A stretch of 64,000 bases of DNA from Mesorhizobium sp. YC-39 (GTDB lineage: Bacteria; Pseudomonadota; Alphaproteobacteria; Rhizobiales; Rhizobiaceae). Where the stretch lies: contig NZ_JAOWPS010000005.1 in assembly GCF_025753795.1 (NCBI RefSeq), forward strand, positions 496,001 to 560,000, in the 5' to 3' direction. Shown piece after piece: positions 1 to 8,525 of the stretch. The position numbers and the translations under genes were made by a program. The notes beneath the pieces are model-generated. The model was not told the DNA's origin, ran no database searches, and saw only the letters and a program-made list of their open reading frames with translations. Every line of letters starts with the position of its first letter. Positions within the stretch are counted from its first letter, which is position 1.

Positions 1-1235
1 GCGAGGACCGAGGGAGCCTGCTTCGTCGTCTTGTCGAGGAAAGCCTGGGCTTCGGACCGCTTTGGCGAAGACGCGACCTGTATTGCCCAGCCCGACGGCA
101 CCGATGCGGTATTGACGGGATCGACCGCCGCCGGTTCGCCATAGGCCGCAGCAACCCGGGCTGTCGCCACATCGTCCGCGGTGGCCACGGCCACCGTCTT
201 GACCTTTCTGGTCTGAACGACGGGAGTGGTCTCCTCTACGACGGGCGCGTTTTCTTCAACAAGAGCGGCGACGGCGTCACTGTCCGGCTTCTCGTCCGGC
301 GTCGGCGCGTCGTGCTTGGGCAGGAACACCTTGGCCAGTGCCGTGATCGGGTTGCCGCCGCCAGCCTTGGCGATCAGCACACCACTGCCGCGCGACGACG
401 CCTTCGGCATGTAGGCGTTGATCAACCCGGCCATCTGGTTGTCACGGCTGCCGCCTGATTTCCCGCCCATGACCACCGCTACGATGCGACGATCGCCATC
501 GGATACCGAGGAGACGAGATTGTAGCCGGAGGCCCGCGTGTAACCCGTCTTGATGCCGTCGACGCCCTTGATGCGACCGAGCAGCCGGTTATGGCCGTTG
601 ATTCGCTTACGGCCATACAGGAAAGAGCGCTGCGAGAAATAGCCGTAATACTGGGGAAAATGCTCTCTCAGCGCGATGCCGAGCAATGCCATGTCGCGCG
701 CGGTCGTGAATTGACCGGGATCCGGCAAACCGTTGGCATTGCGGAAAACGGTCGACTTCATGCCCAGCGCGCGGGCCTTGGCGGTCATCATGCGGGCGAA
801 ATTGGCTTCATTGCCGCCGAGGAGTTCGCCGAGCGCGGTTGCCGAGTCGTTGGCCGACTTGGTCACCATCGACAGGATCGCGGTCTCGACCGTGACCGCG
901 CCGCCGGGCCGGACGCCGAGCTTCGTCGGTGGTTCGGCTGCAGCACGCGCCGAGAAGACGACTCGCGAATTCTTGGCGATCTTGCCCTTCGCCAGGGCCT
1001 CGAAGGTCAGGTAAAGCGTCATCATCTTGGTGAGCGAGGCGGGATAGCGCCGGCCGTCGGCATCCGAGGAATAAAGGACCTTGCCGGTCTTGGCGTCGAT
1101 GACGATGGCGGCCGACCTGGCCGCCTGCGACGACGCGGCCTCGGCAACGACGAATGTCATCGCCAAAGCGAGGATCATGATCGTTTTCAAAGAGGACGCG
1201 GATTTGGAAAGAATGCCCGACAACGCCTGACGCAC
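1..1235 (-). CDS. Serine D-alanyl-D-alanine carboxypeptidase with SPOR-like C-terminus (3' end outside window)
   Basis: Periplasmic penicillin-binding protein that would trim the terminal D-Ala from peptidoglycan stem peptides (peptidase S11 family). Translating the minus strand gives a signal peptide, then the three active-site motifs: SLTK (Ser67-Lys70), SAN at roughly residue 125, and KTG at residues 229-231 (bases 543-551). After a Pro/Val/Glu-rich linker the frame enters a SPOR-like segment beginning GWAIQVASSPKRSEAQ near residue 382, which would bind denuded glycan at the division site. GTG at 1235 is the start because AAGGAA lies a few bases upstream and the signal peptide follows directly. 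The stop codon lies left of base 1, so the C-terminus is missing. Confidence 0.93.
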   Translation of the reverse strand, partial: MRQALSGILSKSASSLKTIMILALAMTFVVAEAASSQAARSAAIVIDAKTGKVLYSSDADGRRYPASLTKMMTLYLTFEALAKGKIAKNSRVVFSARAAAEPPTKLGVRPGGAVTVETAILSMVTKSANDSATALGELLGGNEANFARMMTAKARALGMKSTVFRNANGLPDPGQFTTARDMALLGIALREHFPQYYGYFSQRSFLYGRKRINGHNRLLGRIKGVDGIKTGYTRASGYNLVSSVSDGDRRIVAVVMGGKSGGSRDNQMAGLINAYMPKASSRGSGVLIAKAGGGNPITALAKVFLPKHDAPTPDEKPDSDAVAALVEENAPVVEETTPVVQTRKVKTVAVATADDVATARVAAAYGEPAAVDPVNTASVPSGWAIQVASSPKRSEAQAFLDKTTKQAPSVL

Positions 1236-1316
1236 CGATAATTCCTTTGAATTTTTTGTTGCCCTGGAGGCGGCAAAGGGTCCTGCCTCACTTCCGGCCA
1301 CGCTAACGCGGCCAGC

Positions 1317-1339
1317 GTTACCAATCCGTTTATGGTAAC
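1317..1339. promoter_or_regulatory. Perfect 7-bp inverted repeat in the dac/phasin intergenic region
   Basis: GTTACCA (1317-1323) and TGGTAAC (1333-1339) form a perfect dyad with a 9-base spacer, about 80 bases upstream of the carboxypeptidase start. It could be an operator or a small hairpin. Apart from this and the phasin promoter, the 310 bases between the divergent genes (1236-1545) hold no gene that I can support. Confidence 0.35.
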
Positions 1340-1433
1340 CGCCGCGTTCACCATTTTCTTCGGGATTGAGTTTCTCTTTATTCGAATCTTAGCCACAGCC
1401 GGCGTGGCGGGGGTCGCCGATTTTGGCTAAATC

Positions 1434-1461
1434 TTGACTTTTGTGCAGCGCACAATATACT
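1434..1461 (+). promoter_or_regulatory. Phasin promoter with nested palindromes (candidate PhaR operator)
   Basis: TTGACT (1434-1439) and TATACT (1456-1461) are separated by 16 bases and make a near-consensus housekeeping promoter. The spacer holds the dyad TTGTGC-AGC-GCACAA (1441-1455). A second palindrome, GTGCATTGCAC, follows just downstream of the -10 box. TGC-rich dyads of this kind are known targets of PhaR, the polyhydroxyalkanoate-sensing repressor of phasin genes. That PhaR acts here is inference. Confidence 0.65.
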
Positions 1462-1545
1462 GACGTGCATTGCACAACGTGGCCGGATAGGCGCCCATCG
1501 TTCGGATGGCGGCCGTCAAAGGCCGTCATCAAGGGAGAGCGTGAA

Positions 1546-1875
1546 ATGGCCCAGACCTACGAAGATTTCAGCAAATACGGCAAAGAGTTTGCCGACACCG
1601 GCTTGAAGAGCTTTGCGTCCCTTTCCAAGGGCGCGCAGGCCATTGCCGCCGAAGCGGGCGAATACACCAAGAAGAGCTTCGAAGCCGGCAGCGCCGCAGT
1701 CGAGAAACTCATCTCGGCCAAGTCGCTGGAGAAGGCGGTCGAAATCCAGTCCGACTATGCCAAGCAGTCCTACGAATCCTTCGTCACCGAAGCGACAAAG
1801 ATCGGCGATCTCTATGCCGAACTCGCCAAGGAAGCCTACAAGCCCTTCGAATCGATCGTCGCAAAGGCGAAGTAA
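1546..1875 (+). CDS. Phasin family protein (PHA granule-associated)
   Basis: A 109-residue, Ala/Lys/Glu-rich, almost wholly alpha-helical protein without signal peptide. The pattern YGKEFADTGLKSF at residues 11-23, followed by repeated amphipathic helices ending KPFESIVAKAK, is typical of the Phasin_2 family, which coats polyhydroxybutyrate granules and limits their size. The ATG at 1546 is chosen because AAGGGAGAG lies just upstream; in-frame codons further upstream lack a ribosome site. It is monocistronic, with its own strong promoter and a terminator after the stop. Low-complexity helical proteins can mislead, but the family fit is good. Confidence 0.85.
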   Translation: MAQTYEDFSKYGKEFADTGLKSFASLSKGAQAIAAEAGEYTKKSFEAGSAAVEKLISAKSLEKAVEIQSDYAKQSYESFVTEATKIGDLYAELAKEAYKPFESIVAKAK

Positions 1876-1919
1876 TTTGTCTGTATGATGTGAAGACGGC
1901 CCCGAGCCTGTAAGACAGA

Positions 1920-1949
1920 CCCGGTCGCGGAAGCGCGGCCGGGTTTTTT
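1920..1949 (+). terminator. Rho-independent terminator of the phasin gene
   Basis: CCCGG(T)CGCG, loop GAAG, then CGCG(G)CCGGG, followed by six T residues (1944-1949). A classic intrinsic terminator 45 bases after the phasin stop. Confidence 0.85.
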
Positions 1950-2149
1950 CATGGCAATTTCAAATCAGGGGCTCCGTCGGCTTCACGATTGCGAAAATCC
2001 ATCAAGTTTGGCCACCTAGCCATATTGTCAGCTAAACAGAAGGGCTTAAAATCGTCCATCGAACACCTACATGTCGAACTCGCATGGGGATTCGAAAAAG
2101 GCAGGACTACGTGACGATCGGTTTGACTGCCACGAGAGACGTGGCGCGT

Positions 2150-2476
2150 ATGCAAAACGGCAGCGACGGCAATGAGGCCGGTCGCGGCACGGCCGTCATC
2201 ACGCGCACCAAAACCAAGACCAAGAAGCCCAGCCTTTACCGGGTCCTCATCCTCAACGACGACTACACACCCATGGAATTCGTGGTTCACGTGCTGGAGC
2301 GTTTTTTCCAGAAGGACCGTGAAGCCGCCACACGCATCATGCTTCATGTTCACAATCATGGAGTGGGCGAGTGCGGGGTCTATACATTCGAGGTGGCCGA
2401 GACCAAAGTGTCCCAGGTCATGGATTTCGCCCGACAGAATCAGCATCCGCTGCAATGCGTGATGGAGAAGAAGTGA
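2150..2476 (+). CDS. clpS: ATP-dependent Clp protease adaptor ClpS
   Basis: Adaptor that delivers N-degron substrates to ClpAP. A Lys/Thr-rich flexible N-terminus precedes the ClpS fold, with the motif LNDDYTPMEFVV (substrate pocket) and the helix around HVHNHGVGECGV that contacts the ClpA N-domain. It ends 6 bases before clpA, so the pair is an operon. The start is uncertain: ATG at 2150 gives 108 residues, close to the family length, while ATG at 2084 would add 22 residues with no family character. Neither has a strong Shine-Dalgarno sequence. Confidence 0.93.
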   Translation: MQNGSDGNEAGRGTAVITRTKTKTKKPSLYRVLILNDDYTPMEFVVHVLERFFQKDREAATRIMLHVHNHGVGECGVYTFEVAETKVSQVMDFARQNQHPLQCVMEKK

Positions 2477-2482
2477 GGTAAC

Positions 2483-4951
2483 ATGCCGGCTTTCTCCCAA
2501 GGCCTGGAAAAGGCGCTTCACCAAGCGCTGACGCTCGCCAATGAGCGGCACCATGAATACGCAACCCTTGAACATTTGCTGCTCGCGCTCATCGACGACA
2601 CCGAGGCGGCCGCCGTCATGCGTGCCTGCAATGTCGATCTGGACGAGCTGAAGCATACGGTGCTCACCTATATCGACACCGAACTCGACAATCTCGTCAC
2701 CGGCTATGATGAGGATTCCAAGCCGACGGCCGGCTTCCAGCGCGTCATCCAGCGCGCGGTGATCCACGTGCAATCGTCCGGCCGCGAGGAAGTGTCGGGC
2801 GCCAATGTGCTTGTCGCCATCTTCGCCGAGCGCGAGAGCCATGCCGCCTATTTCCTGCAGGAACAGCAGATGACCCGCTACGACGCGGTCAACTATATCT
2901 CGCACGGCATCGCCAAGCGCCCCGGCGCTTCGGAAGCGCGGACGCCGCGCGGCGCCGACGACGAGCAGGGCGGTCAGAACGGTGCTGAGCCGCAGGAGGA
3001 AAACGGCAAGAAGAAGCAGCAGCAGGACGCGCTGACCGCCTATTGCGTCAATCTCAACAACAAGGCCAAGGCTGGCAAGATCGATCCGCTGATCGGCCGC
3101 GAGAGCGAGATCAACCGTACCATCCAGGTGCTGTGCCGCCGCTCGAAGAACAACCCGCTCTATGTCGGTGACCCCGGCGTCGGCAAGACGGCGATCGCCG
3201 AAGGCCTTGCCAAGCGCATCGTCGAGGGCGATGTGCCGGAAGTGCTGCTCAACGCCACCATCTTTGCGCTCGACATGGGCACGTTGCTGGCCGGCACCCG
3301 CTATCGCGGCGATTTCGAGGAGCGGCTGAAGCAGGTCGTCAAGGAGCTCGAGGATTATCCCGGCGCGGTGCTGTTCATCGACGAGATCCATACCGTGATC
3401 GGGGCAGGGGCCACGTCGGGCGGCGCCATGGACGCGTCGAACCTGTTGAAGCCGGCGCTGTCGTCCGGCGCGATCCGCTGCATCGGCTCAACCACCTACA
3501 AGGAGTTCCGCCAGTTCTTCGAGAAGGATCGCGCTTTGGTGCGGCGCTTCCAGAAGATCGACGTCAACGAGCCGACCATCGAGGATGCCATCGAGATCAT
3601 GAAGGGCCTGAAGCCCTATTTCGAGGAATTCCACAAGGTCCGCTACACGAGCGAGGCGATCAAGGCTTCGGTCGAATTGTCGGCGCGGTACATCAACGAC
3701 CGCAAGCTGCCGGACAAGGCGATCGACGTGATCGACGAGACCGGCGCCTCGCAGATGCTGGTGCCGGAGGCCAAGCGCAAGAAGACCATCGGCATCAAGG
3801 AGATCGAGGCGACGATCGCTACCATGGCCCGCATTCCGCCGAAGACGGTTTCGGCCGACGATGAGAAGGTGCTGCAGGGTCTGGACGTCGAGTTGAAGCG
3901 TGTCGTCTACGGCCAGGACACCGCGATCACGGCACTGACCTCGGCAATCAAGCTGGCGCGTGCCGGCCTGCGCGAACCGGAAAAGCCGATCGGCTCCTAC
4001 CTGTTCTCGGGTCCGACCGGCGTCGGCAAGACCGAAGTGGCAAAGCAGCTCGCTGCTTCGCTCGGCGTCGAACTGATCCGTTTCGACATGTCGGAATATA
4101 TGGAGCGCCACACCGTCTCGCGGCTGATCGGCGCGCCTCCCGGCTATGTCGGCTTCGACCAGGGCGGCCTCCTGACCGACGGCGTCGACCAGCATCCGCA
4201 TTGCGTGCTGTTGCTGGACGAAGTCGAGAAGGCGCATCCAGACCTGTTCAACATCCTGTTGCAGGTCATGGACCATGGCAAGCTGACCGACCATAACGGC
4301 AAGCAGATCGACTTCCGCAATGTGATCCTGATCATGACCACCAATGCGGGCGCCTCGGATGCACAGCGCGCGGCGATCGGTTTCGGCTCGACCAAGCGCG
4401 AAGGCGACGATGTCGAGGCGATCAACCGGCTGTTCACGCCGGAATTCCGCAACCGTCTCGATGCGATCATCCCGTTCGGCTCGCTGCCGGTGCCGGTCAT
4501 CCATCAGGTGGTGCAGAAGTTCGTCATGCAACTCGAAGCCCAGCTTTCCGAGCGTGGCGTCACCTTCGACCTGTCGCCGGACGCGATCGCCTGGCTGGCC
4601 GACAAGGGCTATGACGAGCGTATGGGCGCGCGGCCGCTCGGCCGTGTCATCCAGGAGCACATCAAGAAGCCACTGGCCGACGAGGTGTTGTTCGGCAAGC
4701 TCAAAAAGGGTGGCACGGTGCGCGTCACCGTCGAGAAGAAGGAGACCGGCGAGACCGGCCTGAAGCTCGAGTCGCTGGCCGACGAGGCGCCGGTCAAGCC
4801 AAAGAAGGAAGAGCTGGACGAGGCGCCCAAGGTCAAGAAGGCTGCGGCGAAAAAGCCCGCCGTGAAAAAGGCCGTGGCGCAGAAGCCGGAGTCCAAGGGC
4901 AAGGATGGCGGCAAGCGCAGCCTGGTGCCGCAACTGCCCCGCAAGGGGTAG
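2483..4951 (+). CDS. clpA: ATP-dependent Clp protease ATP-binding subunit ClpA
   Basis: Hsp100 unfoldase that threads substrates into ClpP. It has an N-terminal Clp_N repeat domain, a first AAA+ module with Walker A GDPGVGKT near residue 229 and Walker B FIDEIH, a second AAA+ module with GPTGVGKT near residue 510, and a C-terminal D2-small domain. At 822 residues it is longer than typical ClpA (about 760). The extra length is a charged linker around residues 145-180 and a Lys/Ala-rich tail after about residue 765 (AAAKKPAVKKAVAQKPESK). It follows clpS by 6 bases and is closed by a terminator. Confidence 0.97.
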   Translation: MPAFSQGLEKALHQALTLANERHHEYATLEHLLLALIDDTEAAAVMRACNVDLDELKHTVLTYIDTELDNLVTGYDEDSKPTAGFQRVIQRAVIHVQSSGREEVSGANVLVAIFAERESHAAYFLQEQQMTRYDAVNYISHGIAKRPGASEARTPRGADDEQGGQNGAEPQEENGKKKQQQDALTAYCVNLNNKAKAGKIDPLIGRESEINRTIQVLCRRSKNNPLYVGDPGVGKTAIAEGLAKRIVEGDVPEVLLNATIFALDMGTLLAGTRYRGDFEERLKQVVKELEDYPGAVLFIDEIHTVIGAGATSGGAMDASNLLKPALSSGAIRCIGSTTYKEFRQFFEKDRALVRRFQKIDVNEPTIEDAIEIMKGLKPYFEEFHKVRYTSEAIKASVELSARYINDRKLPDKAIDVIDETGASQMLVPEAKRKKTIGIKEIEATIATMARIPPKTVSADDEKVLQGLDVELKRVVYGQDTAITALTSAIKLARAGLREPEKPIGSYLFSGPTGVGKTEVAKQLAASLGVELIRFDMSEYMERHTVSRLIGAPPGYVGFDQGGLLTDGVDQHPHCVLLLDEVEKAHPDLFNILLQVMDHGKLTDHNGKQIDFRNVILIMTTNAGASDAQRAAIGFGSTKREGDDVEAINRLFTPEFRNRLDAIIPFGSLPVPVIHQVVQKFVMQLEAQLSERGVTFDLSPDAIAWLADKGYDERMGARPLGRVIQEHIKKPLADEVLFGKLKKGGTVRVTVEKKETGETGLKLESLADEAPVKPKKEELDEAPKVKKAAAKKPAVKKAVAQKPESKGKDGGKRSLVPQLPRKG

Positions 4952-4971
4952 CCAACCCTTAGGTCGAAAAG

Positions 4972-4995
4972 AGCCCCGGAGACGGGGCTTTTTTT
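4972..4995 (+). terminator. Rho-independent terminator after clpA
   Basis: AGCCCCG (4972-4978), loop GAGA, CGGGGCT (4983-4989), then a run of T residues. Confidence 0.9.
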
Positions 4996-5014
4996 GTTGG
5001 AAGAGAGGTGACGC

Positions 5015-5659
5015 ATGGCCGAGGTTGGACAAATCATCATCCTCAACGGCGCGCCACGATCGGGGAAATCGAGCATCGTTCAGGCCATTCAGGAGAATTT
5101 CGCCGAGCCTTGGATGAATCTGGGCGTCGATATCCATGTCGACCACATCACGCCCCGGCGATATCGCCCCGGCATCGGGCTGCGGCCTGGAGGAGAGCGG
5201 CCGGACATAGAAATTCTCGTTCCGAGATTTTACGCAGCTCTCTATGAATCGATCGCTGCCCATAGCCGATTAGGGCTGAATGTCGTGGCCGATTTCGGTC
5301 ACCACGACATCTATTCAAAACCACTCCATGTTCTTGTTGATTGCGCCCGACGTCTCGACGGCCTGCCGGTCTTGTTCGTCGGCGTTCGCTGTCCAATCGA
5401 GGTGATCCTGGAAAGACGGGCTCGCAGCGCAGCGGAAAAAGGTTACGTGACCGGGTCCCTTGGCGATCCTGCGCCACTGCCGGTCCGCCTGTGGCAGGAG
5501 GCAGTACACAATCCCGGCCTCTATGATCTGGAAGTCGATACATCGCTTCTGAGCCCGGCGCAGTGCGCGAACGCAATTCAGGAGCGGCTTCAGCAAGACC
5601 TACAACCGACGGCGTTCGAGAAATTTTCTGATCCGTCTTTCACAGGTTCTAGGCGGTAA
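5015..5659 (+). CDS. Chloramphenicol phosphotransferase-like P-loop kinase
   Basis: A 214-residue soluble P-loop protein. Walker A GAPRSGKSS lies near residues 12-20, followed by LGVDIHVD, a central hydrophobic strand ending in VADFGHHD, and GVRCPIEVILERR, the pattern of the CPT family. The founding member phosphorylates chloramphenicol in a producer Streptomyces; most homologues in other bacteria have unknown substrates, so resistance should not be assumed. It starts 20 bases after the clpA terminator with AAGAGAGG upstream of the ATG. It is probably transcribed alone. Confidence 0.8.
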   Translation: MAEVGQIIILNGAPRSGKSSIVQAIQENFAEPWMNLGVDIHVDHITPRRYRPGIGLRPGGERPDIEILVPRFYAALYESIAAHSRLGLNVVADFGHHDIYSKPLHVLVDCARRLDGLPVLFVGVRCPIEVILERRARSAAEKGYVTGSLGDPAPLPVRLWQEAVHNPGLYDLEVDTSLLSPAQCANAIQERLQQDLQPTAFEKFSDPSFTGSRR

Positions 5660-5755
5660 GCCGGCACGGCCTCAGCAAGCGAGTTTGTTCGGATTTGTGT
5701 TTCTTGAACGTCTCGCTTTCACGTCGAATTAACGTCCTTCGGAGATGTTCCGGGG

Positions 5756-6697
5756 ATGATTTTCTTGCCTGCAGAACGGACGATCCTGACCATCACTTTG
5801 GCGATGGTCGCGGTTTGCCTGTTCCTGATATGGGAGAAGGGCGTCGTCGTCGCGCTTGGTGCATATGGTTTTTCCATCGGCTTCGCCGTCGTCATGATCG
5901 CGCTTGGCCAATTCTATCGCCATTTCCGCAAGGTGGAACGGATCGCACTCACCACGCACATTCTGGCGCTGTTCATCGTCTATTCCGTGCCTACCTCGCT
6001 TTTCAACCTTCTGCTTTTGCCGCGGCCTTCGGCACCGATCGATGCCACCCTCGTGCAGATGGATGCCTGGCTCGGCTATTCCTGGCCAGACGCGTGTGCG
6101 TGGATTTCCCAGTACCCACGCCTGTCGGACATTCTCAGGCAAATCTACAATCTGACGCTGGCCCAGATACTCTTTGTCTTTCTCTTTCTTGGCATGGCGA
6201 ACGACCGGCGGCGGTTGCACGCGGCCGCACTGGGGACGGTGTTCGCCTCGCTGGCCACGATTTTTTGCTGGGCGCTGTTTCCATCCAGCGGCGCCTCCGC
6301 CTACTGGACGTTGGCGCCTGAAATTGACCGCATCGTTCGGCCGGTCGTCAATTCCGCTTATGGCGCGGAATTAAATCGACTGCTCGTTGAGGGCGTACGA
6401 GACATCTCCACGCTGAAGGCGACAGGACTTGTGGGGTTCCCTTCATTCCACACGGTTATGGCGCTGATGTCGTTGACAGCCGTCTGGCCATACCGGCCGA
6501 TGCGTTTCGCGCTGATCCTGATCAATGCCGCCTTGCTGCCGGCGATCCTCATCCATGGCGGTCACAACCTAATGGATGTGCTCGGCGGTACCGTGGTCAC
6601 AGCACTATGCTGGCGGTTGGGGCTCGTGGCATTCGAAGCGCAGCAGCGCCGCCCTTCGAGTGGCCCGCGCCATGCCCAGGCGGTGGTCGAAGCCTGA
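5756..6697 (+). CDS. Membrane-bound PAP2-family phosphatase
   Basis: A polytopic membrane protein of 313 residues with about six hydrophobic segments. Two PAP2 superfamily motifs are visible in the second half: GFPSFHTVMAL near residue 228, carrying the Ser-His pair, and HGGHNLMDVLGG near residue 270, carrying the His and Asp of the third motif. This layout matches the PAP2_3 (inositol phosphorylceramide synthase-like) group rather than small soluble phosphatases. The substrate is probably a lipid phosphate or isoprenyl phosphate, but cannot be named. It converges on the HIT gene with 3 bases between stops. Confidence 0.8.
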   Translation: MIFLPAERTILTITLAMVAVCLFLIWEKGVVVALGAYGFSIGFAVVMIALGQFYRHFRKVERIALTTHILALFIVYSVPTSLFNLLLLPRPSAPIDATLVQMDAWLGYSWPDACAWISQYPRLSDILRQIYNLTLAQILFVFLFLGMANDRRRLHAAALGTVFASLATIFCWALFPSSGASAYWTLAPEIDRIVRPVVNSAYGAELNRLLVEGVRDISTLKATGLVGFPSFHTVMALMSLTAVWPYRPMRFALILINAALLPAILIHGGHNLMDVLGGTVVTALCWRLGLVAFEAQQRRPSSGPRHAQAVVEA

Positions 6698-6700
6698 ACG

Positions 6701-7135
6701 TCAATCCGTCGCCAGCGCCGTCCGTATCTTGCCGGCGTTCTCAGCCAGGATTTCTGGCTTCTCCATCTGTCCGCTATGCGGCTTCAACGCGATGCCCTCG
6801 AAGCGCGGAATGACATGGACATGCAGGTGATAGACGCTCTGGCCCGAAGCCGGCTCGTTGAACTGCATGACGGTGACGCCATCGGCGTCGAAGGCCTTTT
6901 TGACTGCCAGCGTCATTTTCTGAACGATCGCAAAAAGCGGTCCGAGTGTTGCCGGATCGGCGTCGAGCAGGTTACGCGAGGGCGCCTTCGGCACCACGAG
7001 CGTATGGCCCGGTCCTTGCGGCATCACATCCATGAAGGCCACGATCGCGTCATCTTCGTAGACGCAGTGCGACGGGATTTCACCGCGCATGATTTTTGCG
7101 AAGATATTGTTGCTGTCGTAGGCGGCGTCGGCCAT
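6701..7135 (-). CDS. HIT family protein (histidine triad nucleotide hydrolase)
   Basis: A 144-residue protein with the HIT fold. IFAKIMRGEIPS lies at the N-terminus, GHTLVVPK in the middle, and the active-site triad HLHVHVIPR near residue 107. Such proteins hydrolyse AMP linked through phosphoramidate or phosphoester bonds (Hint-like). The ATG at 7135 matches the family N-terminus; a longer in-frame reading exists upstream but runs antiparallel to family expectations and overlaps the next gene. It lies downstream of the GNAT gene, probably in the same minus-strand unit. Confidence 0.9.
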   Translation of the reverse strand: MADAAYDSNNIFAKIMRGEIPSHCVYEDDAIVAFMDVMPQGPGHTLVVPKAPSRNLLDADPATLGPLFAIVQKMTLAVKKAFDADGVTVMQFNEPASGQSVYHLHVHVIPRFEGIALKPHSGQMEKPEILAENAGKIRTALATD

Positions 7136-7269
7136 GGCGTGTGCTCCGGATTGTGCCTCGCTATCTCGTGTAGCGAAGCCATTCCGGACCGGCAAGACGA
7201 TCAGGCAAGATCGCTTCGACGGACACGCGGTGGAAGCGCCGCTTCCTGGTCGAGGACGCCGCGCGGTTG

Positions 7270-8484
7270 CTAGTCCCCGAGATCCTTGCGGAACGGAGTG
7301 TGCTCTTCGAGAAGGTCGCCCATGCGCTCCACTTCGCGCCGCTCGCGCCTGAGATAGTCGGCCACCGCGTTGCGTAGGCCGGGATGGGCGATGTAGTGCG
7401 CCGAATGCATGGTCACCGGCCTGTAGCCGCGGGCCAGCTTGTGTTCGCCTTGCGCACCTGCCTCGACCACCTTCAGCTTCCGATCGATGGCGAAGTCGAT
7501 CGCCTGGTGGTAGCAGACTTCGAAATGCAGGAAGGGATGGTCTTCGATGCAGCCCCAGTTGCGGCCGTAAAGCGCGTCCGAGCCGATGAAATTGATGGCG
7601 CCGGCAATGTAGCGTCCATTGCGCCTGGCCATCACCAGCAGGATGTCGTCGGCCATGCGCTCGCCGATCATCGAAAAGAATTCGCGGCTGAGATAGGGCC
7701 GGCCCCATTTCCTGCTGCCGGTGTCCATATAGAAAGCAAAAAAGTCGTCCCAGACTCTTTCGGTCAAATCCCTGCCGGTCAGCCAGTCGATCGAGATGCC
7801 GTGAGCGAGCGCCTCGCGTCGTTCCTTCTTCATCGCCTTGCGCTTGCGCGAAGCCAGCGTGGCGAGAAAGTCGTCATAGGTCGAAAAGCCTTCATTAAAG
7901 AAGTGAAACTGCTGGTCGGTGCGGTGCAGGAAACCCGCCGCCTCCAGCGTCTCGACGTCTTTCTCCTGGGCGAAGGTAACATGGGCCGAAGACACGCCGA
8001 GCTTTTCCGTCACCGCCTTCAGGCCGGCCGCGAGGCCTGCCTTCACGGTGTCGTTGTCCTCGCCCTTGCGGACCAGCAGGCGAGGGCCGGTGACGGGTGT
8101 AAACGGCACGGCGCATTGCAGCTTGGGATAATAGCGCCCGCCGGCGCGCTCAAACGCATCCGACCAGCCGTGGTCGAAAACATACTCGCCCTGGCTGTGC
8201 GATTTGAGATAGCAGGGAACGGCGCCGAGCAGTCTGCCTTGCGCGGTCTCCAGCCTGAGGTGATGACCCTGCCAGCCGGTGCGCCGCACGGCGCAGCCGG
8301 AGTCTTCGAGCGCGCTCAGAAAAGCAAACGAAACGAGAGGGTTGTAGCCGTTTTCTTTATCGCCGCGCGCAGTGCCGGCGAGGCTGTTCCATTCAGCGCA
8401 GGTGAAGGCGCCGATACCGGCGGCGACGCGGATCGAATAGTCCGCATTCTCCGTTTGCCCGCCGCAGTCATCGCCTTGATCCAT
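7270..8484 (-). CDS. FemAB-like GNAT family N-acetyltransferase (DUF482)
   Basis: A 404-residue cytoplasmic protein of the DUF482 / FemAB_like family, an acyl-CoA N-acyltransferase fold whose substrate is unknown. Supporting features are the N-terminal FTCAEWNSLAG segment, the central basic stretch SRKRKAMKKERR, FYMDTGSRKWGRPYLSREFF, and the C-terminal VEAGAQGEHKLARGYRPV. The length is that of the family. It precedes the HIT gene on the same strand with 134 bases between; no function is implied by that. Confidence 0.85.
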   Translation of the reverse strand: MDQGDDCGGQTENADYSIRVAAGIGAFTCAEWNSLAGTARGDKENGYNPLVSFAFLSALEDSGCAVRRTGWQGHHLRLETAQGRLLGAVPCYLKSHSQGEYVFDHGWSDAFERAGGRYYPKLQCAVPFTPVTGPRLLVRKGEDNDTVKAGLAAGLKAVTEKLGVSSAHVTFAQEKDVETLEAAGFLHRTDQQFHFFNEGFSTYDDFLATLASRKRKAMKKERREALAHGISIDWLTGRDLTERVWDDFFAFYMDTGSRKWGRPYLSREFFSMIGERMADDILLVMARRNGRYIAGAINFIGSDALYGRNWGCIEDHPFLHFEVCYHQAIDFAIDRKLKVVEAGAQGEHKLARGYRPVTMHSAHYIAHPGLRNAVADYLRRERREVERMGDLLEEHTPFRKDLGD

Positions 8485-8525
8485 CCGCTCTATTTAAGCT
8501 CCGTGCAGGGCCATGCAAGCCTGGT

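Noticed and set aside
1187..1396. 69-codon minus-strand frame upstream of the carboxypeptidase
   Set aside because: It overlaps the start of the real gene in another frame and covers promoter sequence.
1381..1400. TTCGAATC as part of a tRNA T-loop
   Set aside because: No cloverleaf can be drawn around it; no tRNA was found anywhere in the window.
1949..5263. Long minus-strand frames (480 and 591 codons) opposite clpS-clpA
   Set aside because: They are antisense to certain genes, lack family motifs, and follow from high G+C third positions.
5015..5659. Chloramphenicol resistance gene
   Set aside because: Only the CPT fold is supported; most chromosomal homologues have unknown substrates.
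7136..7708. Upstream extension of the HIT gene to 7708
   Set aside because: The added residues run inside the FemAB-like gene in another frame; the family N-terminus is at 7135.
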